Shown here: piece by piece, positions 6,309 through 12,933 of the stretch
Layout of the letters: each line of letters begins with the position of its first letter
Numbering within the stretch: position 1 is the stretch's first letter
The notes under the pieces: model-generated
The model's database searches: none
What the model saw: only the letters and a program-made list of their open reading frames with translations
Told to the model about the DNA's origin: nothing
Assembly (NCBI GenBank): GCA_016649585.1
Contig: JAENXH010000012.1
Location: forward strand, 1 to 15,813
Length of the DNA: 15,813 nt
Origin: Methanosarcinales archaeon
GTDB taxonomy: Archaea > Halobacteriota > Syntropharchaeia > Alkanophagales > Methanospirareceae
Direction: 5' to 3'
Translations under genes and position numbers: made by a program

Positions 6309-7275
6309 TTATCTGCTTATCAGAGGAGATGATAAGCCCTTCTACGCCGAGCTCATCTAAAAGCGCTTTTCCTCTTTCAGGTCCCATCACAAACACCGTT
6401 GTGCTGAGTGCATCTGCGTCAGAGCAATTTTGTGTGATTACCGTCACGCTTATACATTCCTCGGCAGAATAACCTGTCGTTGGGTCTATTATATGATGTA
6501 TTCGCTTTTCTTCCTCGAAGAAATACCGCTCATAATCGCCTGACGTTGTAACCGATTCATTATCAAGTTTTATTATCGTTATATACTCGCTCTTATTCCT
6601 TGGATTCTGTAATGCCACTTCCCAGGGCACACCGTTCTTATCTCCGACCGCTCTCATATCTCCGCCTATGTTCACAAGTGCATGTTTCATTCCAGCTTCA
6701 ATCAACTTTTTACAAGCGCAATCTATCGCATAGCCCTTCGCAATCCCACCAAGCGTGATGCTCATCCCCTCTTTATCAAACCTCGCCCTGTTCCCCTCTA
6801 CATCTATGACGAGGTGCTCATACCCTACAAGTTCTCGCACTTCCTCTATCTCTTCCGGCGTAGGCATCCTCCCCTCCTCCTTCACCTTCACCATCCATAA
6901 ATCCAACAAGGGGTTGCAGGTGACGTCAAAAGAGCCGTTTGATATTTTAGAATAATATTCCGCCTTTTTGAGCACGTTAATCGTGTCATGCGAAAGAGCC
7001 GTCCAGTTAGTGCCATTCCTGTTAAGAGAAGAGACTTCGCTGCTTTCGTTATACAGCGACATTAACTCCTCTACCCTTTTTAGCTCTTCAAAGGCGGCGT
7101 CCATCGCAAGATTCGCCCTTGTTGTATCGCTATCAATTATCGTTATCGTGGCATACGTGCCCATCATCTGCTCCGTTCTTTCGATCACCGGCGGACCCGC
7201 GTATTCGGTTATGCAGACGAGCAATACGGCAGTTATAACCGAGATGATGATTAACTCGGGTATCAGTTTTTTCAT
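6271..7275 (-). CDS. apbE: FAD:protein FMN transferase ApbE
   Basis: ApbE transfers FMN from FAD to a threonine of target flavoproteins through a phosphoester bond; RnfG and RnfD are classic targets. The 334-residue protein has an N-terminal membrane anchor or signal (about 6-22, with Cys21 in a poor lipobox-like LLVC), so the enzyme should face outside, where RnfG is. Family motifs: MMGTYATI (38-44), SFDVTCNPLLDLW, LGGIAKGYAID (175-185), ALVNIGGDMRAVG (199-211), IIDPTTGYS (262-270) and the metal-site region SDADALSTTVFVMG (285-298). The gene is divergent from rnfC across a 58-nt gap containing a palindromic TATA element. Its last 38 nt overlap the DHH gene. Confidence 0.95.
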   Translation of the reverse strand: MKKLIPELIIISVITAVLLVCITEYAGPPVIERTEQMMGTYATITIIDSDTTRANLAMDAAFEELKRVEELMSLYNESSEVSSLNRNGTNWTALSHDTINVLKKAEYYSKISNGSFDVTCNPLLDLWMVKVKEEGRMPTPEEIEEVRELVGYEHLVIDVEGNRARFDKEGMSITLGGIAKGYAIDCACKKLIEAGMKHALVNIGGDMRAVGDKNGVPWEVALQNPRNKSEYITIIKLDNESVTTSGDYERYFFEEEKRIHHIIDPTTGYSAEECISVTVITQNCSDADALSTTVFVMGPERGKALLDELGVEGLIISSDKQIINADLSLLSAHR

Positions 7276-7305
7276 GTTCGGTAGAAATAAAAAAGGAAAA
7301 AAGTT

Positions 7306-7315
7306 TATTTAAATA
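7306..7315. promoter_or_regulatory. Palindromic TATA element between apbE and rnfC
   Basis: TATTTAAATA is a perfect palindrome centred about 24 nt before the rnfC ATG (7334) and 36 nt before the apbE ATG (7275, minus). It is the only good TATA-like element in the divergent gap, so it may be shared or overlap two promoters. The spacing to rnfC would give a leaderless or nearly leaderless mRNA. Confidence 0.55.
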
Positions 7316-7333
7316 CATTCAACAAGTGGTTTG

Positions 7334-8650
7334 ATGTTGAAGTTAAATAGTTTTCGCGGTGGGATACATCCACCGGATTCAAAAATAACCGCTAGTAAAG
7401 CGATTGAAAAAGCTAAATTACCTGCCAGTGTAATTATTCTACTTCATCAGCATGTCGGAGCGCCATGCAAGCCTCTGGTGAAAGAAGGCGATGAAGTAAA
7501 AGCAGGTCAGAAGATAGGAGATTCTGATTCTTTCGTATCCGCTCCCGTTCACTCAAGCATCTCAGGTGTGGTGAAAGGGATCAGCACACAGCTATCCCCT
7601 ATTGGCAGCGAGGTTCAGGGTATAATTATTGAATCCGATGGTAAGGAAGAGATGGAGATGATGGACGCTATTGACCCTGCGACTGCGACAAAGCGTGAAA
7701 TCTTAGCAAGGATAAGAGAAGCAGGGATAGTGGGTCTCGGGGGCGAAGCGTTTCCCACACATGTAAAACTAAGTCCGCCGGAAGGGAAAGAGATAGACAC
7801 GGTCATTTTGAATGGCTCGGAATGTGAGCCTTGCATGACCTCAGACCACAGGTTGATGCTGGAACAGCCTGATAAGGTCGTGAACGGGATGAAAGCAATC
7901 ATGAAAGTGCTCGAGGTGGATAGAGGCTTCATGGGAATCGAGGACAATAAAGCGGATGCGATAGAGAGGATGAGGGCAGTGGTGGAAAAGGAAGGTGATG
8001 GGAGAATAAAGGTCGTCCCCTTGAAGACTAAATATCCACAGGGGGCGGAGAGAATCCTTATCAAGACAATATTGAACCGTGAGATACCTTCCGGTGGCTA
8101 CTCCTGCGATATAGGCGTGATAGTTCAGAATGTATCTACGGCAAAGGCGATATACGATGCAGTATATGAAGGCATTCCGCTTATAGAACGAGCTGTGACG
8201 GTAACAGGAGACGTAAAGGAGCCAAAGAATTTGTTGGTGAGAATCGGCACATCCTTTCACGAGTTGATAGAAGAATGTGGCGGGTTCCGGGGGGAGGAGG
8301 GGAAAATCTTAAACGGAGGTCCTATGCGGGGCATTGCGCAATACAAGGACGTGCCGGTAATTAAGAGCATAAGGTGTATCCTTGTTTTAGACATAGAGAA
8401 GTCCAGGATCCCGGAAGAGCGAGAATGCACAAGTTGCGGGACGTGCATAGAAGCATGCCCAATCGGGCTTATGCCAACGGCGCTTGGAAAACTTGTACGC
8501 AAGAAGAGGTTTGAGGATTGTACGGATTATCATATCCTTGACTGTGTGGAATGCGGAAGCTGCACCTATGTCTGCCCCTCAAAGATACCCCTCGTCCAGC
8601 TTATCACGTACGGTAAGGAGGAGATAAATAGGAGTAAAAATGCCTGCTGA
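7334..8650 (+). CDS. rnfC: Rnf complex subunit RnfC
   Basis: Peripheral electron-entry/exit subunit of the Rnf ion-translocating complex. In bacteria it holds FMN, the NAD(H) site and two [4Fe-4S] clusters. The 438-residue protein has the N-terminal RnfC-barrel/lipoyl-like part (GGIHPPDSK, about 9-100), an NuoF-like flavin domain (GLGGEAFPTHVKL at 134-146, ILNGSECEPC at 158-167, TKYPQGAERILIK at 232-244), a SLBB region (ILNGGPMRG near 325-333), and two ferredoxin motifs (C365, C368, C371, C375 and C404, C407, C410, C414). The ATG at 7334 is chosen over the TTG at 7331. First gene of the rnf operon; it overlaps rnfD by 11 nt. No cytochrome gene precedes it, so its partner carrier cannot be read from context. 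Confidence 0.95.
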   Translation: MLKLNSFRGGIHPPDSKITASKAIEKAKLPASVIILLHQHVGAPCKPLVKEGDEVKAGQKIGDSDSFVSAPVHSSISGVVKGISTQLSPIGSEVQGIIIESDGKEEMEMMDAIDPATATKREILARIREAGIVGLGGEAFPTHVKLSPPEGKEIDTVILNGSECEPCMTSDHRLMLEQPDKVVNGMKAIMKVLEVDRGFMGIEDNKADAIERMRAVVEKEGDGRIKVVPLKTKYPQGAERILIKTILNREIPSGGYSCDIGVIVQNVSTAKAIYDAVYEGIPLIERAVTVTGDVKEPKNLLVRIGTSFHELIEECGGFRGEEGKILNGGPMRGIAQYKDVPVIKSIRCILVLDIEKSRIPEERECTSCGTCIEACPIGLMPTALGKLVRKKRFEDCTDYHILDCVECGSCTYVCPSKIPLVQLITYGKEEINRSKNAC

Positions 8651-9620
8651 GTTAATTGTATCACATTCACCACATGTAAGAAGCGACGCTTCGATTGATA
8701 CGATTTTTTATGCTGTAATCATTGCGCTTATTCCTGCAACTGTATGTGGCATATATCTCTTCGGAATCCGCGCTCTGTATGTTATTCTTGTCTGTATTTC
8801 TTCTGCGATGCTTACGGAATATGTCGCGATGAGGTTGATGGGCGAGATGGAATTAAGTATAGACGACCTCTTGCACTTACGTCTACCGCCACCCACGGGT
8901 GTAATTATCACAGGTCTTTTGCTTGCTTTGTGTCTGCCGCCGAATATTCCACTGTGGATGGCGGCAATCGGAGCTGCGTTTGCCGTTGCCTTTGCTAAAT
9001 GCGCGTTTGGTGGGCTAGGGCATAACATATTCAATCCTGCACTGGTGGGGAGGGCGTTTTTGATGGCTTCGTGGCCCGTAGCAATGACCACGTGGACTAA
9101 GCCACTCACTTACGATGCGATCACCACCGCAACGCCGCTCGGATTATGGAAGATGCAGGATATCGCCACACCATATATGGACCTCGCACTTGGAAATGTT
9201 AGCGGGAGCATTGGAGAGACAAGCGCAATCGCACTTCTCATAGGTGGGATATACCTGATTGCGAAACGATACATAGACTGGCGGACACCTCTTTCATACA
9301 TAGGAACGGTTGCGGTTCTGGCATTTGTGCTTGGACAAGACCCGATATTCCATATTCTTGCCGGGGGCTTGTTTCTCGGAGCTTTTTTCATGGCTACTGA
9401 CTATGTTACCACGCCAATAACGAGAAAAGGTCGTATTATATTTGGCGTGGGTGCGGGAATAATCGTGGTAGTGATAAGGCTGATTGGCGGGTATCCAGAG
9501 GGCGTATGCTTTTCGATACTATTGATGAATGCTTTTACGCCTCTGATTGACCGACATGTGAGGCCACAGGTATACGGAGTAAAAAGGAAAAGTTTTTTTG
9601 TCTCTTCAGCTAATAAATAA
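8640..9620 (+). CDS. rnfD: Rnf complex subunit RnfD
   Basis: Integral membrane subunit homologous to NqrB. It carries a covalently bound FMN and, in some species, riboflavin. The 326-residue protein has multiple hydrophobic segments (about 20-60, 85-120, 195-215, 225-300). Family motifs are visible: LRLPPPTGVIITGLLLALCLP (80-100) and GGLGHNIFNPALVGRAFL (124-141). The flavinylation site is DAITTATPLG (159-168), with Thr165 as the likely FMN acceptor; the usual Gly before A-T-P is Thr here. The start overlaps the end of rnfC by 11 nt, indicating translational coupling. ApbE, encoded divergently, is the expected flavinylating enzyme. Confidence 0.95.
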   Translation: MPAELIVSHSPHVRSDASIDTIFYAVIIALIPATVCGIYLFGIRALYVILVCISSAMLTEYVAMRLMGEMELSIDDLLHLRLPPPTGVIITGLLLALCLPPNIPLWMAAIGAAFAVAFAKCAFGGLGHNIFNPALVGRAFLMASWPVAMTTWTKPLTYDAITTATPLGLWKMQDIATPYMDLALGNVSGSIGETSAIALLIGGIYLIAKRYIDWRTPLSYIGTVAVLAFVLGQDPIFHILAGGLFLGAFFMATDYVTTPITRKGRIIFGVGAGIIVVVIRLIGGYPEGVCFSILLMNAFTPLIDRHVRPQVYGVKRKSFFVSSANK

Positions 9621-9633
9621 GTAGGATTGAGAA

Positions 9634-10158
9634 ATGGGGGAAGAACTGAAACGTATTTTAGGAATTGCAATTCCCTTGATAATTGTATGTGTCCTCTCAG
9701 GTGCTGCACTTACCGCCTCCTATGACCTGACAGAAGAAAGGATAGAGGCGGTGGAGCAGGAAAAAATAACTGAATCGCTCTCGATTATCTTCCCTGGTGC
9801 GAGCTTTACTGCAACGGACGATTATTATAGTGCAACGATGGGTGGTGAGGAGATGGGGTATGCTTTTATTGCCGAGGGCAGGGGCTATAGCAGCACCATT
9901 AAAACTATGGTGGGGTTGTATCCAAACGGCACAATCCGCCGTATTTATGTCGTCAGCCAGTCAGAAACGCCAGGGCTTGGGACGAGTATAGCAGAACCTG
10001 ATTTCACGAGCCAGTTCAATGGTAAGCGAATAGAGGATGTAAGATTAAGACAGGATGGAGGAGTTATAGATGCGATAACAGGCGCAACTATAAGTTCTCG
10101 TGCGATAACAGATACCGTTCGCGAAAGAGCGGAGGTGGTGCTGAATGAAACTCGATGA
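9634..10158 (+). CDS. rnfG: Rnf complex subunit RnfG (covalent FMN protein)
   Basis: RnfG is anchored by one N-terminal helix and exposes an FMN-binding domain outside the membrane; it is homologous to NqrC. The 174-residue protein has one transmembrane segment (about 8-28), then the FMN-bind domain with EMGYAFIAEGRGYSSTIK, the conserved SQSETPGLGTSI (108-119), and the flavinylation motif DAITGATIS (146-154), with Thr152 as FMN acceptor. This matches ApbE's target consensus. It starts 13 nt after rnfD, and its final 14 nt overlap the rnfE start. Confidence 0.95.
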   Translation: MGEELKRILGIAIPLIIVCVLSGAALTASYDLTEERIEAVEQEKITESLSIIFPGASFTATDDYYSATMGGEEMGYAFIAEGRGYSSTIKTMVGLYPNGTIRRIYVVSQSETPGLGTSIAEPDFTSQFNGKRIEDVRLRQDGGVIDAITGATISSRAITDTVRERAEVVLNETR

Positions 10159-10750
10159 GCTTACAAAAGGGGTGTTTAAGTACAACCCGATATTTTATCT
10201 TGTGCTTGGGCTATGCCCCTTGCTCGCGGTGAGCACGCGGGTAGATAACGCGCTGGGGATGAGTTTGGGCGTCTTTTTTGTGCTTGTTAGCTCAAATGTT
10301 ATCATCTCTCTTTTCAGGCATTGGATTCCTTCCCAGGTAAGGATTCCTTGTTTTATTGTGGTTATCGCCTCTTTCGTTACCATCGTCGAGCTGTTTATGC
10401 ATGGATATGCTCCTGAACTTTATGGACGTCTCGGAATATACCTCCCGCTGATAGTGGTGAACTGTATTATATTAGGAAGAGTGGAGGCGTTTGCATCCAA
10501 GAAGCCCGTTTTTGATTCGTTCTTAGATGCAATCGGGATGAGTATCGGTTTCACGCTTGGGATAGTGGGCATTGCGGTGTGTAGGGAGGTCTTGAGCACG
10601 GGAAAGATTGCTATATTCGGTTATACACTCGTCCCAACCTTTACACAATCTCCTTCCGTGATGATGATCCTGCCGCCCGGTGCTTTTCTCACGATTGGAG
10701 TCATCATGGCTTTGATCAATTATAGAAGTATAAGAAAGGAGGGGAGGTAG
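10145..10750 (+). CDS. rnfE: Rnf complex subunit RnfE
   Basis: Membrane subunit homologous to NqrD. With RnfA it forms an inverted-topology pair that holds an Fe-S centre in the membrane. The 201-residue protein has about six hydrophobic helices. The two conserved half-helix cysteine motifs are intact: LGLCPLLAV (Cys24) and IVVNCIILGR (Cys107). Further typical residues are VELFMHGYAPELYGRLGIYLPLI (82-104) and the Pro/Gly-rich C-terminal MILPPGAFLTIG. Translation is probably coupled to rnfG, since the start lies inside its 3' end; rnfA follows after 6 nt. Confidence 0.95.
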   Translation: MKLDELTKGVFKYNPIFYLVLGLCPLLAVSTRVDNALGMSLGVFFVLVSSNVIISLFRHWIPSQVRIPCFIVVIASFVTIVELFMHGYAPELYGRLGIYLPLIVVNCIILGRVEAFASKKPVFDSFLDAIGMSIGFTLGIVGIAVCREVLSTGKIAIFGYTLVPTFTQSPSVMMILPPGAFLTIGVIMALINYRSIRKEGR

Positions 10751-10756
10751 TAGAGA

Positions 10757-11335
10757 ATGGAAGACCTGCTCGTTATCGCCGTAGGAGCAATATTCGTGAA
10801 TAACATTGTCCTGTACTGGTTCCTTGGATTATGTCCCTTCTTTGGTGTATCAAAAAAGACGAGCACTGCACTTGGAATGGGATCAGCGGTGATCTTTGTG
10901 ATGACCTGTGCATCTGCGATCACATGGCCGATTTATACATATCTCCTTATTCCATTCAACATAGAATTTATGAGAACGGTAACCTTCATACTCGTTATCG
11001 CAACCTTTGTGCAGCTAATCGAGATGGTGATAAGGAAATATAAGCCTAGCTTATACAAGGCGTTAGGCATATTTCTACCGCTTATCACTACTAATTGCGC
11101 GATTATGGGCGTTGCCTTACTCAATATAGAAAAGGGGTATTCCTTCATTGGCAGCGTGGTGGATGGATTTTCAGCGGGAATCGGGTTTACGCTTGCCTTG
11201 CTCTTGATGTCCGGAATAAGAGAGCGACTTGAATTTGCTAATGTGCCGAGATCATTTCAGGATTTACCAATCGCATTCATTTCTGCAGCACTCTTAGCGC
11301 TCGCTTTTATGGCTTTTAGCGGGATGAGATTGTGA
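10757..11335 (+). CDS. rnfA: Rnf complex subunit RnfA
   Basis: Membrane subunit homologous to NqrE and a paralogue of RnfE. The 192-residue protein begins MEDLLVIAVGAIFVNNIVL, typical of RnfA, with N15-N16. It carries the matching cysteine motifs LGLCPFFGVSKK (Cys26) and LITTNCAIMGVAL (Cys114), which with those of RnfE ligate the intramembrane Fe-S centre. Six hydrophobic helices are apparent, the last near the C-terminus (SAALLALAFMAFSGMRL). Spacing to neighbours is 6 nt (rnfE) and 16 nt (rnfB). Confidence 0.96.
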   Translation: MEDLLVIAVGAIFVNNIVLYWFLGLCPFFGVSKKTSTALGMGSAVIFVMTCASAITWPIYTYLLIPFNIEFMRTVTFILVIATFVQLIEMVIRKYKPSLYKALGIFLPLITTNCAIMGVALLNIEKGYSFIGSVVDGFSAGIGFTLALLLMSGIRERLEFANVPRSFQDLPIAFISAALLALAFMAFSGMRL

Positions 11336-11351
11336 TATTGTGATGTGAAGA

Positions 11352-12179
11352 ATGATAGAAGCAGTGGTTGTAATAGGAGCATTGGGGATTGTGTTCGGTG
11401 TTGGTTTAGCGTACGCATCAAGGAAGTTTGAGGTGCACGTAGATCCGCGAGTGGAGAAAATTTCAGAGTTACTTCCGAGTGCCAACTGTGGTGCATGTGG
11501 ATTTCCTGCATGCAGAGAATTAGCAGAAGCTGTGGTTGAAGATCATTATCTAATCAATAATTGTAAGGCATGTGATGAGGAATCATGGTTGGAAATTTGT
11601 GATATTCTTGGTATAGAGTTAGGGAAGCGAAAGCAGGAGATCGCACTCGTAGCTTGCAGTTCTGGCTCGGTGGATAAATTTGAATACGAAGGTGTAAAGA
11701 CTTGTGCCGCAGCAGATCTTATCATGGATGGGTTCAAGGCATGTAAATACGCATGTTTAGGCTTTGGTGATTGCGTACATGCATGCCCTTTTGGTGCACT
11801 CGAGAAGCGTGGTTCCCAATTCTTCGTTGACTTCCGGAAGTGCATTGGGTGTGGTGCATGCATAGATGCATGCCCAAGAGGTTTGATAAAGATAGTAGAT
11901 AAGAATGCTAAAGTGTTTGTCAGGTGCAATTCACTCGATAAGGGTAAGATAGTAGCACAGATATGTGAGACTGGCTGCACAGGCTGCAAGCAATGTGAGA
12001 AGGCGTGTGAAAAAGAGGCGATAAAAGTTGAAAATAACCTTGCAGTAATTGATTATGAGCTTTGCGATGGTTGCGGTTCGTGTATAGAAGCCTGCAAGTT
12101 CGGAACGATTGTTCCGGTTTTTCCATCTGAAGATGCGGTCGTTAGCGATTCAGAGGCTACAGAGAAAAGTGGCTGCTGA
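11352..12179 (+). CDS. rnfB: Rnf complex subunit RnfB (polyferredoxin)
   Basis: Ferredoxin-reactive subunit. The 275-residue protein has one N-terminal membrane helix (about 3-21), then the Fe-S domain with the C-x2-C-x4-C-x16-C pattern (C46, C49, C54, C71; CGACGFPAC). The ferredoxin region follows: CKYACLGFGDCVHACPFGAL (C131, C135, C141, C145), C164/C167/C170/C174, C209/C212/C215/C219 and C238/C241/C244/C248. Four tetra-cysteine motifs follow the first cluster, two more than in short proteobacterial RnfB. The tail is acidic and ends EKSGC. It is the last gene of rnfCDGEAB; no homologue of the small gene that ends the Methanosarcina acetivorans operon is seen. Confidence 0.95.
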   Translation: MIEAVVVIGALGIVFGVGLAYASRKFEVHVDPRVEKISELLPSANCGACGFPACRELAEAVVEDHYLINNCKACDEESWLEICDILGIELGKRKQEIALVACSSGSVDKFEYEGVKTCAAADLIMDGFKACKYACLGFGDCVHACPFGALEKRGSQFFVDFRKCIGCGACIDACPRGLIKIVDKNAKVFVRCNSLDKGKIVAQICETGCTGCKQCEKACEKEAIKVENNLAVIDYELCDGCGSCIEACKFGTIVPVFPSEDAVVSDSEATEKSGC

Positions 12180-12206
12180 AGAGTTTGCCGATGGAAAATG
12201 CCCAAA

Positions 12207-12225
12207 GCCCCAACCACTCCACCCA
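12207..12225. repeat. 19-nt direct repeat, copy 1, next to an IS605-like hairpin
   Basis: This exact 19-mer (GCCCCAACCACTCCACCCA) occurs again at 12762-12780. Here it is followed by an imperfect hairpin, ACCGACT-AA-AGTCGGGT (about 12225-12240), and GTGCATCC. Such hairpin-plus-GATGC ends recall the subterminal ends of IS200/IS605 (tnpB) elements. No tnpA or tnpB is present nearby. Confidence 0.6.
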
Positions 12226-12267
12226 CCGACTAAAGTCGGGTGCATCCCTGTTATAAACTTCTTGCAA

Positions 12268-12486
12268 TCATAACAACTCAACAAATTCTTCAACAGTCAA
12301 ACCAGCAAGTTTTATAAGCTTTCTGAGTGTGCCCCTGTCGAGTTCTTTGTGTCTTGGAACAGAAAGAGTAACCTCGAAGCCGGGTTTTACCATTATGGTA
12401 TGACCAGTTTGCCTTGCCACGAACCATCCAGCTTTATTAAAGGCCTTAACAGCTCCCATGCCAGATATTCTTGGTAGTTTTGCCAT
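12268..12486 (-). CDS. hicA: HicA-like mRNA interferase toxin
   Basis: A 72-residue YcfA/HicA-family toxin with a double-stranded-RNA-binding-like fold, which cleaves mRNA when not bound by HicB. The family pattern is clear: MAKLPRISGMGAVKAFNKAG, then a strand ending RQTGHTIMVK, SVPRHKELDRGTLRKLIKLAGL, and VEEFVELL at the end. The histidine after RQTG (His29 from this start) is at or next to the catalytic position, but the usual Gly-Ser-His reads Gly-His. The ATG at 12486 follows a possible TTG at 12489. It lies 42 nt downstream of hicB on the same strand. Confidence 0.88.
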   Translation of the reverse strand: MAKLPRISGMGAVKAFNKAGWFVARQTGHTIMVKPGFEVTLSVPRHKELDRGTLRKLIKLAGLTVEEFVELL

Positions 12487-12528
12487 CAATCAGACAGCTA
12501 CTTCCATTAACTTCTCTTCGCCTTTTAT

Positions 12529-12693
12529 TTAGATCCGTTCATTCAAGACATCTAAACAGCCTTGAATTGCATCTTTTACATTTTCCAGTGCCTCTTCGAT
12601 AGTCTTTCCCTGTGATACACAGCCGGGTATGGATGGGCATTCAACGACATACCAACCATCTTCTCCCTCACTAATTACTACTTTATATTTCAT
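12529..12693 (-). CDS. hicB: HicB-like antitoxin
   Basis: A 54-residue protein of the short HicB type: MKYKVVISEGEDGWYVVECPSIPGCVSQGKTIEEALENVKDAI is the degenerate RNase-H-like HicB domain that covers the toxin. No C-terminal DNA-binding domain follows, so autoregulation by this protein alone is doubtful. The ATG at 12693 is chosen because the HicB domain starts there, GGCAGGAAA precedes it, and a TATA-like TTTTTAAATATC lies about 30 nt upstream. A longer frame from 12801 would run through the 19-nt repeat and adds no domain. hicB precedes hicA, the reverse of the commonest order. Confidence 0.88.
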   Translation of the reverse strand: MKYKVVISEGEDGWYVVECPSIPGCVSQGKTIEEALENVKDAIQGCLDVLNERI

Positions 12694-12720
12694 TTTCCTG
12701 CCACTGCTAAAAGTATGTTT

Positions 12721-12734
12721 TCGATATTTAAAAA
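12721..12734 (-). promoter_or_regulatory. TATA-like promoter of hicBA
   Basis: Read on the minus strand, ACTTTTTAAATATCG resembles an archaeal TATA box about 30 nt before the hicB ATG, giving a very short leader. It lies inside the repeat-bracketed segment, so the cassette carries its own promoter. Confidence 0.45.
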
Positions 12735-12761
12735 GTTTTCCATAGAAATCTTCTGTGTAGC

Positions 12762-12780
12762 GCCCCAACCACTCCACCCA
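12762..12780. repeat. 19-nt direct repeat, copy 2
   Basis: Exact copy, in the same orientation, of 12207-12225; together they bracket hicBA. The sequences outside the 19-mer differ between the two sites. This copy lacks the hairpin that follows copy 1. Confidence 0.75.
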
Positions 12781-12846
12781 GGAATAAAGAGTTTGTCCCA
12801 TAATTAGATATTTTGCGAAATATGACGCTTATTTTTGGTTATAACA

Positions 12847-12866
12847 CCCTATAAGGGCTTTTTTGT
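12847..12866 (+). terminator. Short hairpin with T run
   Basis: CCCTATAAGGG (a 4-bp stem) is followed by CTTTTTT on the plus strand. It resembles a weak terminator, but no plus-strand gene ends nearby, so it may be incidental. It lies in the gene-free stretch 12694-12933 with the relic IS-like end. Confidence 0.3.
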
Positions 12867-12885
12867 TGTGATTTTGAATTGTGAG

Positions 12886-12915
12886 ACGGTCTCTGAAGTC
12901 GGGGCATCCACGGAT
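12886..12915 (-). mobile_element. Possible relic IS200/IS605-type end
   Basis: On the minus strand this stretch reads GTGGATGCCCCGACTTCAG, resembling the GATGC-CCCGACTT-AGTC hairpin ends of IS605-family elements and the end near 12225-12250. The right arm is degenerate, replaced by the small palindrome GAGACGGTCTC. No transposase gene is present. Assignment is by similarity of the two sites and general knowledge of the family. Confidence 0.35.
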
Positions 12916-12933
12916 TGGCGGTGTGCATGTTTT

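Noticed and set aside
6271..7333. A multihaem cytochrome next to rnf, as in Methanosarcina acetivorans
   Set aside because: No repeated CxxCH protein is encoded upstream or downstream of rnf in this window; the neighbour is apbE.
12207..12250. A functional tnpB-type guide RNA (omega RNA) gene
   Set aside because: Only a hairpin-like end is present; there is no tnpB and no evidence of a transcribed scaffold.
12694..12801. 36-residue N-terminal extension of HicB
   Set aside because: It crosses the 19-nt repeat, contains no domain, and a TATA-like element plus purine-rich site support the start at 12693.
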